In this document: positions 52,853 through 61,797 of the stretch, one piece after another
How positions within the stretch are numbered: position 1 is the stretch's first letter
Layout: each line of letters opens with the position of its first letter
Assembly (NCBI RefSeq): GCF_005503145.1
Contig: NZ_SCNV01000007.1
Coordinates: 1 to 64,000, forward strand
DNA from: Burkholderia sp. 4M9327F10
GTDB lineage: Bacteria; Pseudomonadota; Gammaproteobacteria; Burkholderiales; Burkholderiaceae
Direction: 5' to 3'
Length of the DNA: 64,000 bases
Made by a program: the position numbers and the translations under genes
Notes under the pieces: model-generated
Seen by the model: the letters and a program-made list of their open reading frames with translations, nothing else
Databases searched by the model: none
What the model was told of the DNA's origin: nothing

Positions 52853-54751
52853 ATGGCACAAGAAACCATGAGCTTTCAGGCAGAAGTGAAACAGCTTCTG
52901 CAACTGATGATCCATTCGCTGTACAGCAACAAGGAAATTTTCCTGCGCGAGCTGATTTCGAACGCCTCGGACGCTGCCGACAAGCTGCGTTTCGAAGCCA
53001 TCGAAAACAATGCGCTCTATGAAAGCGACCCGAACCTGCGGATTCGCGTGTCGTACGACAAGGCCGCCCGCACCGTCACGATCGACGACAACGGCATCGG
53101 CATGAGCCGCGACGAGGCGATTTCGCACCTCGGCACCATCGCGCGTTCGGGCACCAAGGAATTCTTCGGCAAGCTCTCCGGCGACCAGCAGAAGGATGCG
53201 GCCCTGATCGGCCAGTTCGGCGTGGGCTTTTATTCGGGCTTTATCGTGGCCGACAAGATCACGGTCGAGTCGCGCCGCGCCGGCCTGCCGGCGACTGAAG
53301 GCGTGCGCTGGGAAAGCGCCGGCGAGGGCGACTTCGCAGTGGAGACGATCGAGCGCGCGCAACGCGGCACGACCATCACGCTGCATCTGCGCGCGGACGA
53401 AGATGAACTGCTCTCGTCGCACCGCCTGAAGTCGATTATCCAGAAGTACTCGGATCATGTCGCGCTGCCTATCCTGATGAAGAAGGAAGAGTGGGACGCG
53501 GAAAAGAGCGAAATGGTCACGAAGGACGAGGACGAGACCGTCAACCAGGCCAGCGCGCTGTGGACCCGCTCGAAGAACGACATCACCGACGAGCAATACA
53601 AGCAGTTCTACCAGCACCTGTCGCACGACCATCAGGACCCGCTCACCTGGACGCATAACCGCGTCGAAGGCCGCAGCGAGTACACGCAACTGCTGTACGT
53701 GCCGAGCGCCGCGCCGTTCGACATGTGGAACCGCGATCATCGCGGCGGGCTGAAGCTGTATGTGAAGCGCGTCTTCATCATGGACGACGCCGAGCAACTG
53801 CTGCCCGCGTACCTGCGCTTCGTGAAGGGCGTGGTCGATTCGAGCGATCTGCCGCTGAACGTGTCGCGCGAAATCCTCCAGGAAAGCCGCGACGTGAAGG
53901 CAATTCGTGAAGGCGTGACCAAGCGTTCGCTGTCGATGCTCGAAGATCTGGCGAACGCCGAGAACGACGCCGACAAGGAAAAGTACACGACCTTCTGGAA
54001 GGAATTCGGCCAGGCGCTGAAGGAAGGCGTGGGCGAAGACTTTGCCAACAAGGACCGGATTGCCAAGCTGATCCGTTTCGCGTCGACGCATAACGAGTCG
54101 CCGGAGCAGAATGTTGCGCTGGCGGATTACGTCGCGCGCATGAAGCCCGAGCAGACCAAGATTTACTACGTCACCGCCGACACCTTCCAGGCCGCGACCC
54201 ACAGCCCGCACCTCGAAGTGTTCCGCAAGAAGGGCGTGGAAGTGCTGCTGCTGACCGACCGCGTCGATGAATGGATGCTGTCGTTCCTGAACGAATTCGA
54301 TGGCAAGCCGCTGCAAAGCGTCGCGCGTGGCGATCTCGATCTGGGCGCCTTGAACGACGAGGAAAAGCAGGCTCAGGAGAAGGTCAGCGAAGAATTGAAG
54401 CCGCTCGTCGAGAAGATGAAGGAAGCGCTGAAGGACAAGGCGAAGGACGTGCGCCTGACGTTCCGTCTGACCGATTCGCCGTCCTGTCTCGTGGCCGACG
54501 ACGGCGAGATGAGCGGCTACCTGCAGCGCATGCTGAAGGCAGCGGGCCAGCAGGCGCCGTCGTTCCATCCGATTCTCGAAGTGAATCCGGAACATGCGCT
54601 GGTGAAGGGACTGCATGCGGACACCGCGAATTTCGACGACTGGTGCCACCTGCTGTTCGACCAGGCGCTGCTCGCGGAAGGGGGGGCGCTGGAAGATCCG
54701 GCAAGCTTCGTCAAGCGGACCAATGCATTGTTGCTGGCTCGCGCGGGTTGA
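52853..54751 (+). CDS. htpG: molecular chaperone HtpG (Hsp90)
   Basis: 632 residues. N-terminal GHKL ATPase with [20 protein letters not shown] (ATP-binding Asn), [17 protein letters not shown] and [11 protein letters not shown]; middle domain and C-terminal dimerisation domain of normal bacterial length, no MEEVD. AGAGGAAG ribosome site. Folds or remodels client proteins under stress. Single gene with its own terminator; I did not find an unambiguous heat-shock promoter. Confidence 0.98.
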   Translation: MAQETMSFQAEVKQLLQLMIHSLYSNKEIFLRELISNASDAADKLRFEAIENNALYESDPNLRIRVSYDKAARTVTIDDNGIGMSRDEAISHLGTIARSGTKEFFGKLSGDQQKDAALIGQFGVGFYSGFIVADKITVESRRAGLPATEGVRWESAGEGDFAVETIERAQRGTTITLHLRADEDELLSSHRLKSIIQKYSDHVALPILMKKEEWDAEKSEMVTKDEDETVNQASALWTRSKNDITDEQYKQFYQHLSHDHQDPLTWTHNRVEGRSEYTQLLYVPSAAPFDMWNRDHRGGLKLYVKRVFIMDDAEQLLPAYLRFVKGVVDSSDLPLNVSREILQESRDVKAIREGVTKRSLSMLEDLANAENDADKEKYTTFWKEFGQALKEGVGEDFANKDRIAKLIRFASTHNESPEQNVALADYVARMKPEQTKIYYVTADTFQAATHSPHLEVFRKKGVEVLLLTDRVDEWMLSFLNEFDGKPLQSVARGDLDLGALNDEEKQAQEKVSEELKPLVEKMKEALKDKAKDVRLTFRLTDSPSCLVADDGEMSGYLQRMLKAAGQQAPSFHPILEVNPEHALVKGLHADTANFDDWCHLLFDQALLAEGGALEDPASFVKRTNALLLARAG

Positions 54752-54799
54752 ACTTGGGACGCCGCTTTATCGGGCGTTGCGGGTTTGAACAGCATTAAG

Positions 54800-54827
54800 A
54801 ATGCGCTGCTTCGGCAGCGCATTTTTT
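54800..54827 (+). terminator. intrinsic terminator of htpG
   Basis: AATGCGCTGC-TTCG-GCAGCGCATT tetraloop stem followed by TTTT. Confidence 0.9.
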
Positions 54828-54842
54828 TGCCTGCTGTAGGTG

Positions 54843-54875
54843 GCGCTTCAGGCCGTACTACGTGGCCTGAAGCGC
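54843..54875. repeat. 12-bp perfect inverted repeat
   Basis: GCGCTTCAGGCC (54843-54854) and GGCCTGAAGCGC (54864-54875) around a 9-base loop between two convergent genes. No T-run. May be a terminator-like barrier for the minus-strand gene. Confidence 0.5.
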
Positions 54876-54932
54876 TGCGGCTGGCTCGTGGCTTGCAGCG
54901 CGCACGGCACACAATAACCGCTCAAATGCGGG

Positions 54933-55196
54933 CTAACGTGCAGGCGCCTGTTCGTGATGACGAACCTGTGTGAGCACGGACCCCGCCAGTTCCTTCGCTT
55001 CTTCACACGTACTGCGGTCGCCCAATACCTTTGCCGCCAGGCTGCCGATCGCAGCGCTGGTCTGCTTTGGCGTATGGTGTTGCGCCAGCGCGGAACCTGC
55101 CAGTTCCTTTTCCAGATGAGAGGCGCCAGGCCGTTTCAGCACCAGCGCGGCCAGATGCGCAATGCGATCAGAGGTTTCTTTTCCGTTCTTATTCAA
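54933..55196 (-). CDS. small protein with an internal duplication
   Basis: 87 residues from TTG 55196, preceded by AAAGGAA. Residues 11-39 (RIAHLAALVLK...ELAGSALAQ) and 49-77 (AIGSLAAKVLG...ELAGSVLTQ) repeat the same pattern of about 29 residues, so it is two copies of one helical hairpin. Soluble. No named family known to me; function unknown. Confidence 0.7.
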   Translation of the reverse strand: MNKNGKETSDRIAHLAALVLKRPGASHLEKELAGSALAQHHTPKQTSAAIGSLAAKVLGDRSTCEEAKELAGSVLTQVRHHEQAPAR

Positions 55197-55255
55197 TTTC
55201 GTTTCCTTTGCGATTGTTCTGAATGGGACTGAATCAGAGGTGATGGGGTGTATCG

Positions 55256-55269
55256 CGTTCGGCCGAACG
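55256..55269. promoter_or_regulatory. perfect 14-bp palindrome in a divergent promoter region
   Basis: CGTTCGGCCGAACG, 60 bp upstream of the duplicated small protein, in the 265-bp space between divergent genes. A plausible dimeric regulator site. Confidence 0.4.
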
Positions 55270-55461
55270 AAAAATCAGTATGGATTGCTAACTAGAAATT
55301 TTCAACGCAATTAATTTGAGATTTGAATATGAGATGAGGCGGTGCAATTACGTCATATCCTGAGCGGCATCCAGCTCCGGACGCCCGGATCGATGTTGCG
55401 ATGACTTCGACTCCCGCAGGCGGCAAGCAAAAGTCAAATCGTCAATTCCCGATTCCTCTCC

Positions 55462-57306
55462 ATGTCCGAAACAAACGCAGCCACATCGGCCGACCCTGTC
55501 CATCTCGTTTGGTCCGCCCTGCGCGAACACGGCTTCGACGCTGCCCAGGAGCACGCTGTCGCGCTGGCGCAAGAAGGCGTTACGCCGCAGATTCACGCTG
55601 ATCTGTGCGCGGCCGCCGGCCAGTTCGAGCAGGCGTATCACAGTGCTTCGCTCGGCGCGGGCGAGAGCGTCAGCGGCGGGCGCTATGCGCGCGTCGCGCT
55701 GTTTGCCGACGCGCTGGGACGGCAGGAGGTGGCGAAGCACTACAGCGAACTGGCCGTGGCGGCTCAATCTATCGAGGCGTCGGTCGAATGGATTGTCTGG
55801 CTGATCGACCACTGCCGGGCGCATTCCGCCGCGGCGCATATGCTGCGCGCTTACGGCCAGCGCGCACCCCAGGATGCGCGTGCGTTCTGGTGGCTGGTGA
55901 TCGCGCTTTCGTCACTCGCAGATCCTGCGACGCATGCCGAGCGGCGTGAGGCGCTCGCGCGAGCGTATGCGCTCGATCCGGCGCTTCATCCCATCTTGCC
56001 GCTGCAACTCGCGTTGGCCTATCGGGATATCTGCGATTGGGACACGGTCGAGCGTGTCTGTCGAGAAGTACTCGCCAGTCACCCGGCCGATGCCGAAATG
56101 GCCTGGCAACTCAGTTACGCGCAGTGGCAACGCAACGACGCGCCAGGCGCCGAGGCGACGATGCGTGCGGTCGATGCCGCCGCGCCCGGCAACGCCGCGG
56201 TGATCGCGGCTATTGGCCTGTATCTTGGGGAGCAGGCACGCTACAGCGAAAGCGAAGCGACGCTGCATGCTTCACTTGCGCTCGACCCGAATGCCGTGCA
56301 ACCGTCGGTTGATCTTGCCGATCTGGAATTGCGCCGTGGCGACTGGTCGCCGGGGTGGCCGCGTTTCGAAGCGCGGCTCAGGCGCGACGACCGCGCAGCG
56401 AACAATGTGATTTCCTTGCTGACGAAGCTGTGCCCTCGCTGGCGCGGCGAGCCGCTGGCAGGCAAGACGCTGGTCGTGCACAGCGAACTGGGCAACGGTG
56501 ACGATATCCAGATGGTGCGGTTCGTGCCGGAACTGGCCGCGCGTGTCCATGACGAAGGCGGCCGTCTGATGCTGGCCGTGCGTCGGCCGCTACAGGGACT
56601 GTTCGAGCGTTTTTACGCCGATTGCGTCTCGATTGAAGATGGGCGGCTGGGCCAGCCCGACGCCGGCTTGCCGATCATGAGCTTGCCGCTCACGCTCGGG
56701 TTGCAGCCCGGGCAGGTGCGTGGCGCGGCTTATCTGCAGGCAGATCCGCAGCGTATCGTGCAATGGCAAACCAGAGTGAGGGCGGCCGACATGCAACCGG
56801 CCTTGTTGCGCGTCGGCCTTGTGTGGTGTGGCAGTCCGACCCACCGGCGCGACGCCAGGCGGTCCATCCCGCTTGCAGAACTGCAGCCGCTCCTCGCACT
56901 GCCTGGTGTGGTGTTTTATCCGTTGACGCCTGGCCGGAACGCCGATGTCGCGGCGATGGCAGCGCAGGGTTATCGCGTGCATGACCTGACTGGATTCTAT
57001 GAGGCTGGCTTCGACGACGCTGCCGCGCACGTGATGGCTCTGGATGCCGTGGTCACGATCGACAGCGCGCCGCTCCACCTCGCAGGCGCGCTGGGCGCTC
57101 CGGTGCTGGCGATGCTCGATCACGTCTCGCACTGGTCCTGGGGTAACGAAGAAGCACAGAGCTGGTATGACTCCGTCGAGCTTTATCGGCAGCCCAAACC
57201 CGGCGCATGGGCGCCGGTGGTCCAGCGGGTAGCGGCGCGCCTGCAGGCGATGATGCAGGATCGCGCGCCGCAGCGTGACGGCTATCGGCCGTTGGAACAC
57301 GCATGA
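55462..57306 (+). CDS. TPR protein with C-terminal glycosyltransferase-like domain (paralogue of 16177-17913)
   Basis: 614 residues. Degenerate TPR-like helical repeats (about 15-300) then a GT9-like domain with VHSELGNGDDIQMVRF, GLVWCGSPTHRRDARRS and TIDSAPLHLAGALGAPV, closely parallel to the 16177 protein (LHAEQGLGDTLQF, VDTAVAHLAGALGKPV). No signal peptide. Ribosome site weak. Role unknown; presumably glycan or protein glycosylation. Confidence 0.82.
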   Translation: MSETNAATSADPVHLVWSALREHGFDAAQEHAVALAQEGVTPQIHADLCAAAGQFEQAYHSASLGAGESVSGGRYARVALFADALGRQEVAKHYSELAVAAQSIEASVEWIVWLIDHCRAHSAAAHMLRAYGQRAPQDARAFWWLVIALSSLADPATHAERREALARAYALDPALHPILPLQLALAYRDICDWDTVERVCREVLASHPADAEMAWQLSYAQWQRNDAPGAEATMRAVDAAAPGNAAVIAAIGLYLGEQARYSESEATLHASLALDPNAVQPSVDLADLELRRGDWSPGWPRFEARLRRDDRAANNVISLLTKLCPRWRGEPLAGKTLVVHSELGNGDDIQMVRFVPELAARVHDEGGRLMLAVRRPLQGLFERFYADCVSIEDGRLGQPDAGLPIMSLPLTLGLQPGQVRGAAYLQADPQRIVQWQTRVRAADMQPALLRVGLVWCGSPTHRRDARRSIPLAELQPLLALPGVVFYPLTPGRNADVAAMAAQGYRVHDLTGFYEAGFDDAAAHVMALDAVVTIDSAPLHLAGALGAPVLAMLDHVSHWSWGNEEAQSWYDSVELYRQPKPGAWAPVVQRVAARLQAMMQDRAPQRDGYRPLEHA

Positions 57307-57385
57307 GTTGTCCGCGGCTGTCCCCGGCCGTCCGCGCATGCCCGCTCGCCTCGCGATCGCAATCGCGTGCGGCGGGCAAGCACCG

Positions 57386-57889
57386 CTAGCGTCCCATCAA
57401 CGTATCCATGGTCTCGCCGCGCACGAGGATCTCGGTGCGCCGATTCAGCGCCCGCCCCTCGGGCGTGTCGTTGCTCGCCACGGGGTCGTTGTAGGCATTG
57501 CCCTTCGTGCGGATCCGCTCGGTCACCACGCCCCGCGCCACCAGCGCATAGCCGACCGTGCTGGCGCGCGTTTCCGAGAGTTGCTGGTTGTATTCGAGCG
57601 TGCCGACATTGTCGGTATAGCCCTCGATCAGGATCGGCTTCTTGCTGCGATTGAGCAAGACCGCTGAACGGTCGATCACCGCGGCTGCATCGGGGCGGAT
57701 CGCCGACTTGCCGAAGTCGAACAGCGCAGCTTCAGGCAGCTTGACCGAGACGCCGCCGGCGACCGGTTTCACTTCGATGCCGACAGCCTGGTTCAAGGAC
57801 GTCTCGTTGGCGCGATCCAACGGCGACGCGCAGCCCGTCAAAGCCAGCACAGCCACCGCGCATGCGGTCGCACTCAGGAATGCTTTCAT
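57386..57889 (-). CDS. OmpA-like peptidoglycan-associated lipoprotein
   Basis: 167 residues. Signal with lipobox ALTGC (about 15-19). The C-terminal OmpA/MotB domain has LFDFGKSAIRPDA, EGYTDNVGTLEYNQQLS and ETRASTV, which bind diaminopimelate of peptidoglycan. It should anchor the outer membrane to the cell wall. Start at ATG 57889 with AGAG upstream. Single gene. Confidence 0.92.
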   Translation of the reverse strand: MKAFLSATACAVAVLALTGCASPLDRANETSLNQAVGIEVKPVAGGVSVKLPEAALFDFGKSAIRPDAAAVIDRSAVLLNRSKKPILIEGYTDNVGTLEYNQQLSETRASTVGYALVARGVVTERIRTKGNAYNDPVASNDTPEGRALNRRTEILVRGETMDTLMGR

Positions 57890-58127
57890 CTCTATGGTTC
57901 CCCTTTGTATCTGATCACACGGCTTGCCCGTGATACGGGGATCAGCGGGCCGCCGACTTGGCAAAGCATCCGTCTTTTATCGCGCGCGACGGTGGACGGA
58001 GAATCAGACGTATCTGAAAGCTGCGGGTGAATTGACTTGTGTCAACCTCGAAGCAAGGCGTTGGGGAACCTTGTAAGCTGTGCGCCGCGAGGCGTGTCCC
58101 TACACCGCGCCGTTATAATCCGACACC

Positions 58128-58832
58128 ATGGCTATCTGTTTCGACGCCGCTGACGCCCATTGGCGCGTCGCGCCCTTACCCGGCTTCAGCCGGGACCAGA
58201 AAGACTGGCTGACTCGCGGTGGCTCGCTCACCGCGCATTTGCGCACGCTCGGCGCGGTCGCGGTACGCGTCACGCGAGAAACCGTGGCGATGCCGTGGGC
58301 TGACGAGCATGCCGCGCTAGATATCGCGTCGCGCGCACCCGTATGGGTTCGGGAAGTGGTTCTTTCGGTGGACGGCACGCCGTTCGTCGCGGCGCATAGC
58401 ATTGCGCCGCTGGCGGCGAGCATGGGCGTCTGGCAGGCGATGCGGCGGCTACGCACACGGCCGCTTGCCGAACTGCTCTACAGCGACAGCAGCGTGGCGC
58501 GCTCGGCGCTGGTGAGCCGGCGGCTCACGGCGCGTCATCCGCTGTACCGGCTGGCCGCGCGTGAAATTGGCGCGGCGCATCCGCAAGCGCTGGTGGCACG
58601 CCGCTCGGTGTTCGAGCGTCATGGTGCGCCGCTGATGGTGACTGAGTGCATGTTGCCCGCGCTGTGGGCGCATCTTGCATCGTGTGCGGCTGGGATGTCC
58701 GCTGGGCATGAGATGCAGCGCTCTCATGTACGAGAGCATGGCCGGCCTCTCGAACATACGGCGTCGCGTGCGCATCCACTGCATTCCCCACATCCCGCGC
58801 CGCGCGAGACTCGCAACGAGGGCGCTGCATGA
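58128..58832 (+). CDS. ubiC: chorismate lyase
   Basis: 234 residues. The UbiC fold shows [20 protein letters not shown] and the catalytic VTECMLP. It converts chorismate to 4-hydroxybenzoate and pyruvate, the first step of ubiquinone synthesis, in the cytosol. E. coli UbiC is about 165 residues; here a His/Arg-rich tail of about 45 residues follows the normal end near 190. Overlaps the next gene by ATGA. No ubiA adjacent. Confidence 0.9.
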   Translation: MAICFDAADAHWRVAPLPGFSRDQKDWLTRGGSLTAHLRTLGAVAVRVTRETVAMPWADEHAALDIASRAPVWVREVVLSVDGTPFVAAHSIAPLAASMGVWQAMRRLRTRPLAELLYSDSSVARSALVSRRLTARHPLYRLAAREIGAAHPQALVARRSVFERHGAPLMVTECMLPALWAHLASCAAGMSAGHEMQRSHVREHGRPLEHTASRAHPLHSPHPAPRETRNEGAA

Positions 58833-59362
58833 CGAACAAGCGCTGCTTCCCTCCGGTGGTGGACGCCAACACGAGAGTCCTGGTACTGGGCAGCCTGCCG
58901 GGTGAAGTTTCGCTCGCGCAGTCGCAGTACTACGCGCATAAGCAGAATCGTTTCTGGTCGCTGATCGGCGACGTCACCGGCGAGGATCTTCGTAGCCTCG
59001 ACTACCTCACGCGCCTGCAGACGCTGCTGCGTCATCGCGTCGGGTTATGGGATGTCGTCGCAGAGGCGCAGCGCGAAGGCAGTCTGGATAGCCGGATCCG
59101 CAACCATGCCAGCAACGATCTGATGGCATTGGTCGAATCGCTGCCGCACCTCGCGGCCGTTGCATTCAATGGCGGCACGGCGGCGCGGCTCGGCACGCGA
59201 GCGTTGCAGGGCGCTGAAGGCAAGGTCGCATTCATCAGCCTTCCTTCCAGCAGCCCCGCCTATACCATGGCCTACGCGGAAAAGCTCAAGGCATGGGAAG
59301 TATTGAGGAACTGGCTGCCCGAGCCGGCTGCGGCGAACGCCGCACGCAACAGCGGCAACTAG
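58829..59362 (+). CDS. DNA-deoxyinosine glycosylase (uracil-DNA glycosylase superfamily, family 6)
   Basis: 177 residues. [24 protein letters not shown] with the catalytic-type Asn, and LPSSSPAYT are the hallmarks of hypoxanthine-DNA glycosylases. Removes deaminated adenine from DNA. The start overlaps the ubiC stop (ATGA), so the two are co-translated although their roles are unrelated. Confidence 0.9.
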   Translation: MTNKRCFPPVVDANTRVLVLGSLPGEVSLAQSQYYAHKQNRFWSLIGDVTGEDLRSLDYLTRLQTLLRHRVGLWDVVAEAQREGSLDSRIRNHASNDLMALVESLPHLAAVAFNGGTAARLGTRALQGAEGKVAFISLPSSSPAYTMAYAEKLKAWEVLRNWLPEPAAANAARNSGN

Positions 59363-59363
59363 C

Positions 59364-60059
59364 CTAAACGCCGATTCTCGCCAGTTCCCCGTACACGCGC
59401 TGCAGCCACACCTTCACACGTTGCCGTTCCAGCAAGCCAAGCCCGGTGGCAGCTCGGTCAGGATGGTTGACGGCGGCCCAGAAGCTCGCACTTTGCTGAT
59501 CGATCTTCTGCATCGTCGTATCGGGCAGATGGCGTATCGTCATCACTTTGGCGCCCAGTGCCTCGGCCCGCGCGCGTTCGCCGGACGCCTCCAGAATCTC
59601 GAAGCGATCGCCGCGGACTTCGTTGAGCACCACCACCAGCTTGAGCTTTCCGCCGAACTGGTCGAGCCACTGCCGCAGCAGATCCACCGAATCGCGGCCG
59701 CTATCCATGACGTGCCACCACGTCAGCGTCAGGCTATTTTCCTCGGCTACGCCCAGCACATCCGAATCGTCGAACCACCTGGCAATCGGCTGCTGCGTCT
59801 GTGCGGCGAGGTCCACCAGAATGCGCCGCTGCGGATCTTCGAGGGCTGCTTCGATCACCGGGTCGAGGCTGTCGTGCCGGTCCAGCACGGCGGGCGCCGC
59901 ATAGTCGGCGTAGAAGCGCAGCAGCGCACCGTGCGAGCGGTCAGTATCGAAGCCGAGAAACGGCGCCGCCGTGTCGATAAAGTGCTGCGCCAGCACGCGT
60001 GCGACGAGAGACTTGCCCACGCCGCCTTTTTCGCCGCCGATGAAGTGGATGGTGCTCAT
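59364..60059 (-). CDS. ParA/MinD-like P-loop ATPase
   Basis: 231 residues. Deviant Walker A GGEKGGVGKS at residues 8-17 identifies the ParA/MinD group. GFDTDRSHG and VVVLNEVRGDRFE follow. No ParB gene or obvious centromere-like repeats nearby, so it is an orphan, closer to mobilisation/accessory ParA-like proteins than to a chromosome ParA. It is convergent with the glycosylase gene (1 bp apart) and divergent from the spermidine-synthase-like gene. Confidence 0.82.
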   Translation of the reverse strand: MSTIHFIGGEKGGVGKSLVARVLAQHFIDTAAPFLGFDTDRSHGALLRFYADYAAPAVLDRHDSLDPVIEAALEDPQRRILVDLAAQTQQPIARWFDDSDVLGVAEENSLTLTWWHVMDSGRDSVDLLRQWLDQFGGKLKLVVVLNEVRGDRFEILEASGERARAEALGAKVMTIRHLPDTTMQKIDQQSASFWAAVNHPDRAATGLGLLERQRVKVWLQRVYGELARIGV

Positions 60060-60314
60060 GCTTGAGGATCCTTTGTGGTGGTGGGCCGACTGGACGAACC
60101 TAGCAGGCTTCGATGACGGCACGGCGAAACAAAGTTGAAGCAAGGTAAAAACCGGCTTGAAAAAGGCCGCAAAACGCGGATGAACCGGCAGAAGCTTGAC
60201 AGAAGCACGCCAGAAAACCGCCAACAGGCAAGAGTACATGGAAAAGAATTCAGCGGCGGCGAATGCTATGCTCTCGTTCGACCAAAAATTGCGTCCCTGA
60301 CGCGACATCCTCAC

Positions 60315-61229
60315 ATGACGACATTGATCAAGCGCGCATCGGCTGAAGCACGCGCATTCCGCAACAAAGAGGCCCAATCCGCCGGCGCGAAACAGAAAAT
60401 CACGCGCACCGCGAGGCGCGCCTCGCGTGACGAAGACCTCGACGACGCGCCGCAGATCGAAACGCCGCGCAAGCCGCGCTTCGCACCGGTGACGTTCTCG
60501 GAAGAGGGCGGCGTGCGCTATCTGCACTTCGGTACGGAGTGGGTGCAGGGTGCGATGCGTCTGCGCAAGCCTGATCACATCGAACTCGAATACGCGCAGC
60601 AGATGATGGCCTGGCTGCTGTTTCTCGAAGCGCCGAAGCGCATCGTCCAGCTTGGCCTGGGCGCGGCGGCGCTGACCAAGTTCGCGCATCGCTTCCTGAA
60701 GCGCTCGAAGGTGGAAGCGGTCGAACTGAATCCGGCGGTGGTGGTGGCCGCGCGCACGATGTTCCAGTTGCCTTCGGACGATGCCCGCCTCACCGTGCAC
60801 GAAACCGATGCATGGGACTTCGTCAACGAGCGCGCCAACCACGGCACGATCGGGGCGCTGCAGATCGATGTCTACGATGCGACCGCCCGCGGTCCGGTGC
60901 TCGACAGCGTGGCGTTCTATCGCGCGGTGCGCGCGTGCCTGACGGACGCGGGTGTGGTGACCGTGAACCTGTTCGGCGATCATCCGAGCTTCGTGCGCAA
61001 CATGAAGCGTCTGAACGAAGCCTTCGATGGCCGCGTGGTGGCGCTGCCCGAAGTGCACGACGGCAACCGCGTGGCGATCGCGTTTTCGGGCCCCGCGCTC
61101 GACGTGCCGTTCGCCACGCTGCAGGCGCGCGCCAAGCTGATCGAAGCCGAACTGGGCCTGCCGGCGCGCAAATGGATCAAGGGCCTGCAGGAATCGACCG
61201 GCCAGGCGAGCGGCTCGTTCACTATCTAG
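60315..61229 (+). CDS. spermidine synthase-like methyltransferase-fold protein
   Basis: 304 residues. Rossmann motif QLGLGAAALTKF, acidic loop VEAVELNPAVV and ALQIDVYDATARGP match the spermidine-synthase family. The usual active-site Asp region is altered, and a basic N-terminal extension of about 60 residues is present, so a different aminopropyl- or methyl-transfer role is possible. ATG 60315 chosen; upstream frame is not family-like. Confidence 0.8.
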   Translation: MTTLIKRASAEARAFRNKEAQSAGAKQKITRTARRASRDEDLDDAPQIETPRKPRFAPVTFSEEGGVRYLHFGTEWVQGAMRLRKPDHIELEYAQQMMAWLLFLEAPKRIVQLGLGAAALTKFAHRFLKRSKVEAVELNPAVVVAARTMFQLPSDDARLTVHETDAWDFVNERANHGTIGALQIDVYDATARGPVLDSVAFYRAVRACLTDAGVVTVNLFGDHPSFVRNMKRLNEAFDGRVVALPEVHDGNRVAIAFSGPALDVPFATLQARAKLIEAELGLPARKWIKGLQESTGQASGSFTI

Positions 61230-61557
61230 GCACATCGCACAGGGCCGGTCGCGCGTCGTACGCCTCACTCTTCCGGCCCCGATCCGCGTCACCGCTTACA
61301 GACCATTCCCGGGCGCGCTACGCACGTGCGTAGCGGCGCCCAGGCGGCGGGCCTTTGCCGCCCGCCACACCCCCTCTCCGCCCTCAGGGACGCGGCTTTG
61401 GCCTCGGGTCGTCCCTGCTTGACCGTACCTTCGCGACTCCTATACTCTTTCAATGCTTTCGGGGTGCCCGTGGCTTACCGGCGGCGCGGCCTCTCGCACC
61501 GGGATCACCGCCCGTCAATCACGGGATACAAGTCAATAAAAGGAAAAAGGAGACGTC
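61230..61557. other. intergenic leader region of the symporter operon
   Basis: 328 bp, no gene. Holds the promoter of the DUF3311-symporter operon; a small CCCGT-CAATC-ACGGG hairpin lies near 61510, 40 bp before the start. Confidence 0.45.
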
Positions 61558-61797
61558 ATGGCTCAAGACGCCGACGCGAACAAGGCCAGCAGACACTGGC
61601 TCTGGTTGCTGTTGCTTCCCTGGATCGCCATGATCTGGGTGCCGTCATACAACAAGGTCGAACCCCAACTGTTCGATTTCCCGTTCTTCTACTGGTATCA
61701 ACTGTTGTGGGTGCTGATCAGCGCGGTCATCACGGCACTTGTCTACTTCAAGACCAAAAAACGTTCGCCGGATAGCTCGCAAGGGGGCGCTCAATGA
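61558..61797 (+). CDS. DUF3311 small membrane protein
   Basis: 79 residues, two transmembrane helices (WLWLLLLPWIAMIWV and YQLLWVLISAVITALVYF). DUF3311 proteins sit directly before sodium:solute symporters and probably serve as a small subunit. AAGGAG ribosome site; stop overlaps the symporter start (ATGA). Confidence 0.92.
   Translation: MAQDADANKASRHWLWLLLLPWIAMIWVPSYNKVEPQLFDFPFFYWYQLLWVLISAVITALVYFKTKKRSPDSSQGGAQ

Noticed and set aside
52664..54649. 661-codon open frame antisense to htpG
   Set aside because: Its composition (His, Arg, Leu, Gln-rich) is the usual reverse-strand shadow of a GC-rich gene, while the plus strand encodes an unmistakable HtpG.
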